Positions 23,168-27,481 of a stretch of 27,481 nucleotides of DNA are shown here, piece after piece (position 1 is the stretch's first letter; every line of letters begins with the position of its first letter). Source of the stretch: a virus. The notes under the pieces are model-generated. The model was given only the letters and a program-made list of their open reading frames with translations, was not told the origin of the DNA and did no database searches. The position numbers and the translations under genes are program-made. The DNA lies in the IMG/VR virus record IMGVR_UViG_3300032291_001985, positions 1-27,481 of that record; one strand, given 5' to 3'.

Positions 23168-23230
23168 TTAAAATTTAAATTTAATTTGATTTCTGGTAAT
23201 AATTTGTTAATATATATCTATGTATGAACC

Positions 23231-23235
23231 AAAGG
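23231..23235 (+). promoter_or_regulatory. Shine-Dalgarno of the plus-strand homing endonuclease
   Basis: AAAGG, 6 bases before ATG 23242. It is a clear signal at normal spacing, unlike most minus-strand genes around it, and it fixes the start. Confidence 0.6.
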
Positions 23236-23241
23236 TAAATT

Positions 23242-24747
23242 ATGAGCAGACCTAAAAATAATCCGGATTTTATTGAAAAGGTATGTGGAACTTGTAATAT
23301 AAAGTATAAAATTTCCTTTTACAAGCGAAATACATCAATATACTGTAGCAAACAGTGTTCAAATGCAAACGTTAAAGTTTTAAATAAAATACGTGAATCA
23401 CAGAAAAAAACGTATTCGCAAAAATATAATGGAATGCATCCAATGCAAACCGAAGAAACAAAGAAAAATTTTAAAAATGCTATTTTGGATAAATACGGAG
23501 TTGAATCGTATAGTAAATTAGTTGTATATAAACAACGTGTTAAAAACACTAAATTTAAAAAATATGGAGATGAAAATTATAACAATATTGAAAAAATAAA
23601 ATCCACTTGTCTTACAAAATACGGAGTTGATAATGCTTTAAAAGATGTTACCATAAGGAAAAATATTGCGGATAAATCTAAAATAGAACGTTTTGGTTTT
23701 ATTAAAAATTACTGTGAGGTTAGAAATATATCTCCTTTATTTTCTGAATCTGAGTACAATGGTTATTTATATAAAAATAAATATAAATTTTTGTGTACAA
23801 AGTGTAACAAGATATTTGAAACGGACGTTTATAAATTAAATCATATATTTTGTAGTTACTGTAATCCATTAGACAAAGATACGCTTGAAAATGAAATATA
23901 TCACTTTATCAAATCTATTGTGCAAGATGATATTATTGTAAAGAGAAAAGATAGAACTGTACTTAACGGTAAAGAGTTAGATATTTATGTACCGTCTAAA
24001 AATATAGCTATTGAACTAAATGGATTGTATTGGCACAGTGAAAACGGTAACGGTATTAAAAAACATTATCATTTAAATAAAAGTCGCAGTTGTAATTCAA
24101 AAGGCATACGACTAGTACACATATTTGAAAATGAATGGATTCATAAAAAAGAAATTGTTAAATCTGTACTTTGTTATTTGTTTAAAACTAATATTAACAA
24201 AATTTACGCGCGTGAATGCGATGTTCGGTTGGTTTGCGAAGATGAAAAAAACACGTTTTTAGAACACAATCACTTACAAGGAAAAGATAAATCTTCTATA
24301 AAATACGGATTGTATTATAAGAATGAATTGGTCTCTTTGATGACATTTGTTAAGTCTAGATTTGATAAAAAAATACAATACGAAATGTATCGCTATTGCA
24401 ATAAACTAAACACATCTGTTATAGGATCCGCATCAAAATTATTTAAAAGATTTATCCACGATCATACACCTAAGAGCATTATATCTTATAATGACAAAAG
24501 GTATTTTGATGGCATAGTATACCAAAATTTAGGTTTCAATTTTATCGAAAATACTACACCTAACTATTGGTATATAAGTCCAGATTATAAAATATTATTT
24601 AATCGAATGTCATTTCAAAAACATAAATTAAATAAGATATTGAATAAGTTTGAGTCAAATTTAACAGAATGGAAAAATATGCAGTTAAATGGTTATGATC
24701 GTATCTGGGATTGTGGAAACGGAAAATGGGTATGGACTTCCGTGTAA
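23242..24747 (+). CDS. Hef-like homing endonuclease, 501 aa, opposite strand
   Basis: Large mobile endonuclease of the phage Hef-like group. N-terminal zinc-finger-like cysteines are C15/C18 (CGTC) and C35/C39. Three KYG(V/D)xN/S-type repeats follow at about 84, 107 and 126 (DKYGVESY, KKYGDENY, TKYGVDNA), typical DNA-contact repeats. A second cysteine set is C185/C188/C204/C207. The nuclease core is GKELDIYVP (D247), IAIELNGLYWHSE (E258, H265), and IRLVHIFENEW. A long C-terminal domain (about 310-501) ends WDCGNGKWVW. It is the only plus-strand gene, inserted between the tail tube gene and the HAD-NTase gene and ending 5 bp from the latter convergently. The YWH nuclease motif is shared with the endonuclease at 4134-5066, but the rest is unrelated. 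Intact and probably active. Confidence 0.88.
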   Translation: MSRPKNNPDFIEKVCGTCNIKYKISFYKRNTSIYCSKQCSNANVKVLNKIRESQKKTYSQKYNGMHPMQTEETKKNFKNAILDKYGVESYSKLVVYKQRVKNTKFKKYGDENYNNIEKIKSTCLTKYGVDNALKDVTIRKNIADKSKIERFGFIKNYCEVRNISPLFSESEYNGYLYKNKYKFLCTKCNKIFETDVYKLNHIFCSYCNPLDKDTLENEIYHFIKSIVQDDIIVKRKDRTVLNGKELDIYVPSKNIAIELNGLYWHSENGNGIKKHYHLNKSRSCNSKGIRLVHIFENEWIHKKEIVKSVLCYLFKTNINKIYARECDVRLVCEDEKNTFLEHNHLQGKDKSSIKYGLYYKNELVSLMTFVKSRFDKKIQYEMYRYCNKLNTSVIGSASKLFKRFIHDHTPKSIISYNDKRYFDGIVYQNLGFNFIENTTPNYWYISPDYKILFNRMSFQKHKLNKILNKFESNLTEWKNMQLNGYDRIWDCGNGKWVWTSV

Positions 24748-24752
24748 TTGTA

Positions 24753-25916
24753 TCATTTACTCAAATTTTTATCTGTAATATTTGTGATAGCATCTTTTAG
24801 TTGATTAACGTAACCTGTGGATCTTAAAAGTTTGAATACCAAGTTTTCTGTACTATATTCGCCACTCTTACTTAATCCAGCTTCTCTCATTTCATACAAA
24901 CGTTTAACCAAACGCTTTAATTTATCTAAATTTTGTTCTTTTATAGCTGTGGAAATAAACGAAACATATTGTTTGTATTTCTTTGTAATAGCATCTTTAT
25001 CAATCTGAATGTCTTCTATTTTTGGCTTTTTTACCCATTCATTTTTCATCAAACTATATACAGCTTGACTTCTATTGACCTCTTTAATATCTTGAATGTA
25101 AACTTCCACAGGATGATTACCTATTCTAATGTTGTGGTTTTCATTCCATTTGCTTTTTAAGCCATCCACATAATTCTTAACCAATTCTTCATTTGAATCA
25201 ATTTTGGAAAAATCCACAACCAAATGTAAGTCAATATCACTAGTTGGCGTCCAATTATATCCAGCAGTACTACCAAGAAAGTATATATTTTCAAGCGGTA
25301 CATTCAAATCAGTATCTTTGTAAAAAGTATTTGCAATAGTTAATAACTTGTTTAATACGTCAGGTTTAATAGCATTTTCAGTAGCCCATATCTCAGGATT
25401 TAAAATGCTATTATAAATTCTATGAGATTCTTTAATACCCAACATTTCTTTTAGTTTATTAATTGTATCTATTGCGCTTTTATGCAATATTGCTTTACCA
25501 CCAGCTTTGATAAAATCATTTACATTATCTTCACGGTCATCTATCAAAATACTATCAGGAGTTGCAAACTTTGCTTTTAAATTTCTATGCGGTACCAAAT
25601 TAGCTTTAATATCAATATTGTTATTAGCTAACCACTGCTTTTTACCAACATATGACAAATTGGTAGGGGCATGACTCAATATCTCCACAGGCAAATTTGA
25701 TACAAAATTATAAAGCAATCTACCATCTTTCATCCAAGGCATACTAGAATAGTAACCAGGACAATTCTTATCTACAAATTTAAATCTATTCTTTTTACCG
25801 TGTTCAGCATCATAAGTTTCAACAGGTACACCACCACTATATCGCTTGAATTGCAATTCCCAATCACTTATCACACCATCCATATCCAAATATATTTTAT
25901 GTTTATTAGTAATCAT
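24753..25916 (-). CDS. HAD phosphatase - nucleotidyltransferase fusion, 387 aa
   Basis: Two enzyme domains in one chain. Residues 1-160 are a HAD domain of the 5'(3')-deoxyribonucleotidase type: nucleophile motif DMDG (D11, D13), EILSHAP (S81), a lysine in GKKQW, and SILIDDRED (D126, D127). Residues about 205-290 are a minimal nucleotidyltransferase: FLGSTAGYNW (GS 215-216), SDIDLHLVV (D227, D229) and a third carboxylate in VEVYI (E271), fitting the hG[GS]..Dh[DE]h..h[DE]h rule. A basic helical C-terminus follows. All catalytic residues are present in both halves. It lies between the tail fibre and tail tube genes and has its own promoter and structured leader. Substrates are unknown; nucleotide or nucleic-acid end processing is a reasonable guess, no more. 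Confidence 0.82.
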   Translation of the reverse strand: MITNKHKIYLDMDGVISDWELQFKRYSGGVPVETYDAEHGKKNRFKFVDKNCPGYYSSMPWMKDGRLLYNFVSNLPVEILSHAPTNLSYVGKKQWLANNNIDIKANLVPHRNLKAKFATPDSILIDDREDNVNDFIKAGGKAILHKSAIDTINKLKEMLGIKESHRIYNSILNPEIWATENAIKPDVLNKLLTIANTFYKDTDLNVPLENIYFLGSTAGYNWTPTSDIDLHLVVDFSKIDSNEELVKNYVDGLKSKWNENHNIRIGNHPVEVYIQDIKEVNRSQAVYSLMKNEWVKKPKIEDIQIDKDAITKKYKQYVSFISTAIKEQNLDKLKRLVKRLYEMREAGLSKSGEYSTENLVFKLLRSTGYVNQLKDAITNITDKNLSK

Positions 25917-25919
25917 TTA

Positions 25920-25928
25920 TAATAAATA
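25920..25928 (-). promoter_or_regulatory. TATTTATTA start-proximal element (HAD-NTase gene)
   Basis: TATTTATTA on the minus strand, 3 bases before ATG 25916. Confidence 0.42.
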
Positions 25929-25940
25929 GTAGCATATTAT

Positions 25941-26019
25941 GCGCTTACAGTTAATTTAACTATCAATATTTTAGTATTATTATTTAATAATTAACTTAAC
26001 CATTTAATTAACTAAGCGC
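25941..26019 (-). repeat. Long imperfect inverted repeat in the HAD-NTase leader
   Basis: Arms 25941-25956 (GCGCTTACAGTTAATT) and 26006-26019 (AATTAACTAAGCGC) pair over 14 bp with a two-base bulge. The 49-base AT-rich interior has further TTAATT/AATTAA units. It lies in the 160-bp gene-free gap between the fibre and HAD-NTase genes, downstream of a putative promoter, and would be a stem in the mRNA leader. There is no U-tract, so a terminator is not favoured. Confidence 0.6.
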
Positions 26020-26028
26020 TAGCTTTAG

Positions 26029-26057
26029 CTTATACTTTATATAAAAGTAAAAGTCAA
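26029..26057 (-). promoter_or_regulatory. Putative sigma70-like promoter for the HAD-NTase gene
   Basis: Minus strand TTGACT (26052-26057) and TATAAG (26029-26034), spacer exactly 17 bp; one mismatch in each hexamer. It is the best such match in the window. A start near 26022 gives a leader of about 105 bases. Confidence 0.5.
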
Positions 26058-26076
26058 GTGTTATATTAATTTTAAT

Positions 26077-27481
26077 TTAAGCTCTAACAAATTCAGCTCT
26101 TACAGCTACACAATCATATAATGTATTATTATAATATTCACAAGCCAATCTACAACTACCTGCTACTTGCGCATTGGCTTGTCTAGGTACAAACAATCCA
26201 ACGTTATATAAGCTACTTGCATTTGTAAAGTCTAATGTACAAGTACCAGCAACAGTGTAATACGCATCCACAAATGCGGTGGTAAAATTAACAGTATAAT
26301 CACCAACGCCATTGTCTGTGATTGATGTAACGTTATTTGATCCATTAATAGTAACTGTGCCTGTACCATTGAAATAAACATAAGCTCTAACAGGTGACCC
26401 ACCAACAGATGAACCACTACTGCCACTCGTTCCAGTGACACCGCTAGATCCAGGACTACCATTTGCGCCACTGGTGCCGCTGGTGCCTGGACTGCCATTT
26501 GCGCCACTGGTACCACTAGTACCGCTTACTCCATTGGTACCACTACTACCAGTACTACCTGGACTACCATTTGCGCCACTGGTACCACTTGTTCCATTAA
26601 CGCCACCAGTACGATAATTAACATTTCCAGAAGCATCGATGGTCAAGAAATTTGCATCGGATGCAGATGATACTGTTCTGATTCTTAGAGTACCATTAAT
26701 ATCAAGTTTTTGTGTAGGACTTGTTGTGCCTATACCAACGTTACCGTCATTTTTAATTCTTACTCTTTCGGCGTTATCCAAATCAAATCCACTAGTATGC
26801 AATGCTAATCCAACCATTCTGTTATAACCAGCACTATTTTCTTCGCTTACAGCATATACACACGCAGATTTTCCTTTGATGTTTATGGAATCAATAGAAC
26901 CATTCATCTTGATGCCCCACTTAGCACCACCGTTAGATACCGAAGCCGGACTTGCTCCAAATGGAGCGGTCAATACTACGAAGTCATTAACTTTATTAGC
27001 ATCCATATAGGTACTGGTAGTAGCAGTACCAAGTTGAATTCTCGATCCTGTATTGTTTGTAGCAATCACAGTTAAGGTAGCAGTTGGACTACTTGTGCCT
27101 ATACCTACGTTACCATCAGCCGCAATACGCATTTTTTCATTATTATTAGTTAAAAATCTCATATAACCATTGTTATATTGATTAATATCTAAATTTGATC
27201 CGCCACCATAATAAATGCCACCATCATTTGTGATGGTACTGGTTGTTTTTAAAGTCCCCGCAACTTCCAATTTATAGGTAGGATTTGTTGTTCCTATACC
27301 TAAATTGCCAGAACTGTTAATAATAGCATAATTAGTTCCTCCGCCTCTAGCTCTAAAATAGTGTGTAGTATTGTCGTAGTAATTTGCTGGATCACTATTA
27401 TTGCCTAAATACAATGCTGGATTGCCAGCTGGCTCATATATTCTATTATAATATCCTGAAAACCAAGCAATTGGTGAACCA
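26077..27481 (-). CDS. Tail fibre / receptor-binding protein with collagen-like segment, 5' end missing
   Basis: The frame is open to the right edge; no proper start is inside, as the first in-frame TTG (27414) is preceded by 22 more open codons. The visible part, about 467 residues, has three copies of a 'G(N/D)(L/V)GIGTxxP(T)xxL' motif (GNLGIGTTNPTYKLEVAG, GNVGIGTSSPTATL, GNVGIGTTSPTQKLDING) typical of phage fibre stalk proteins. A Gly-X-Y collagen-like segment follows, then a C-terminal domain (YVYFNGTGTVTINGS ... ITDNGVGDYTVNFTTAF ... EFVRA) common at the tip of many phage fibres. There is no S74 chaperone domain at the end. It likely contacts the host surface. It is the first of the minus-strand genes in the window; the next gene is 160 bp away. 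Confidence 0.88.
   Translation of the reverse strand, partial: GSPIAWFSGYYNRIYEPAGNPALYLGNNSDPANYYDNTTHYFRARGGGTNYAIINSSGNLGIGTTNPTYKLEVAGTLKTTSTITNDGGIYYGGGSNLDINQYNNGYMRFLTNNNEKMRIAADGNVGIGTSSPTATLTVIATNNTGSRIQLGTATTSTYMDANKVNDFVVLTAPFGASPASVSNGGAKWGIKMNGSIDSINIKGKSACVYAVSEENSAGYNRMVGLALHTSGFDLDNAERVRIKNDGNVGIGTTSPTQKLDINGTLRIRTVSSASDANFLTIDASGNVNYRTGGVNGTSGTSGANGSPGSTGSSGTNGVSGTSGTSGANGSPGTSGTSGANGSPGSSGVTGTSGSSGSSVGGSPVRAYVYFNGTGTVTINGSNNVTSITDNGVGDYTVNFTTAFVDAYYTVAGTCTLDFTNASSLYNVGLFVPRQANAQVAGSCRLACEYYNNTLYDCVAVRAEFVRA
26400..26605 (-). repeat. Gly-X-Y (collagen-like) coding repeat in the tail fibre
   Basis: Codes for about 65 residues of GTS, GAN, GSP and GSS triplets. The unit GTSGTSGANGSP occurs three times, and the plus-strand core CCATTTGCGCCACTGGT appears near 26460, 26497 and 26570. 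The repeats invite recombination and length change. Confidence 0.85.

Noticed and set aside
26400-26605. Repeat cluster considered as a CRISPR array
   Set aside because: The repeats are in frame, encode Gly-X-Y triplets, and have no uniform unique spacers.
26435-26617. Plus-strand ORF rich in Pro-Leu-Val-Pro repeats
   Set aside because: It is the antisense reading of the Gly-X-Y repeat in the tail fibre; no start signal or independent support.
1-27481. tRNA genes, integrase/att sites and insertion sequences
   Set aside because: No cloverleaf with a T-loop consensus, recombinase motif or terminal-repeat transposase gene was seen; this was judged by reading, not by a covariance-model scan.

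Overview
The window is a piece of a contractile-tailed (myovirus-like) double-stranded DNA phage genome. It is AT-rich and gene-dense, and all but one gene lie on the minus strand, so transcription runs from high to low coordinates. The evidence is a T4-type replication and recombination set (NrdA, DnaB/gp41-type helicase, RNase H-like 5'-3' exonuclease, UvsX/RecA, gp32-type SSB) next to a contractile-tail set (gp19-like tube, gp26-like chaperone, tape measure, LysM protein, hub-like proteins, tail fibre). Unlike T4, the recognisable DNA polymerase is a short, divergent family A enzyme. Most starts lack a Shine-Dalgarno sequence and sit in A/T-rich context, which fits a Bacteroidota host, but the host is an inference.

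Layout, in plus coordinates. 1-7152 holds the replication module: nrdA (runs off the left edge), helicase, a 5'-3' exonuclease split into two reading frames, an EDxHD-type homing endonuclease, uvsX and the SSB gene. 7274-9978 holds two unrecognised genes. 10006-11304 is the polymerase. 11344-21626 is the tail module: small protein, hub-like protein, LysM protein, tube-cap/baseplate-like protein, tape measure and gp26-like chaperone. 21676-23138 holds a HIGH-family nucleotidyltransferase and the tail tube. 23242-24747 is a plus-strand homing endonuclease. 24753-25916 encodes a HAD-nucleotidyltransferase fusion. 26077-27481 is the 3' part of a collagen-like tail-fibre gene that runs off the right edge.

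Four things stand out. (1) The gp26-like gene ends at a T7 run; skipping one base there opens a 70-codon, gp51-like frame with no ATG or GTG start, directly upstream of the tape-measure gene. This is the lambda G/GT arrangement in a T4-type chaperone pair. (2) The exonuclease gene is broken at a TAGTG stop/start overlap, leaving the catalytic 'VDG' aspartate on a 42-residue leader ORF that overlaps the homing endonuclease gene. (3) Seven gene starts carry TATTTATWA just upstream of the ATG, mainly at structural genes. One copy lies in the loop of a 14-bp hairpin around the homing endonuclease start, matching the early-hairpin/late-promoter logic of T4 I-TevI. (4) The SSB gene has a leader of one hairpin followed by an unstructured A/U tract up to the start codon, like the autoregulatory leader of T4 gene 32.

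Putative promoters of a second type (TTGACA/TATAAT-like, 16-17 bp spacing) precede the helicase, SSB, polymerase and HAD-nucleotidyltransferase genes. No tRNA, rRNA, CRISPR or insertion sequence was seen.
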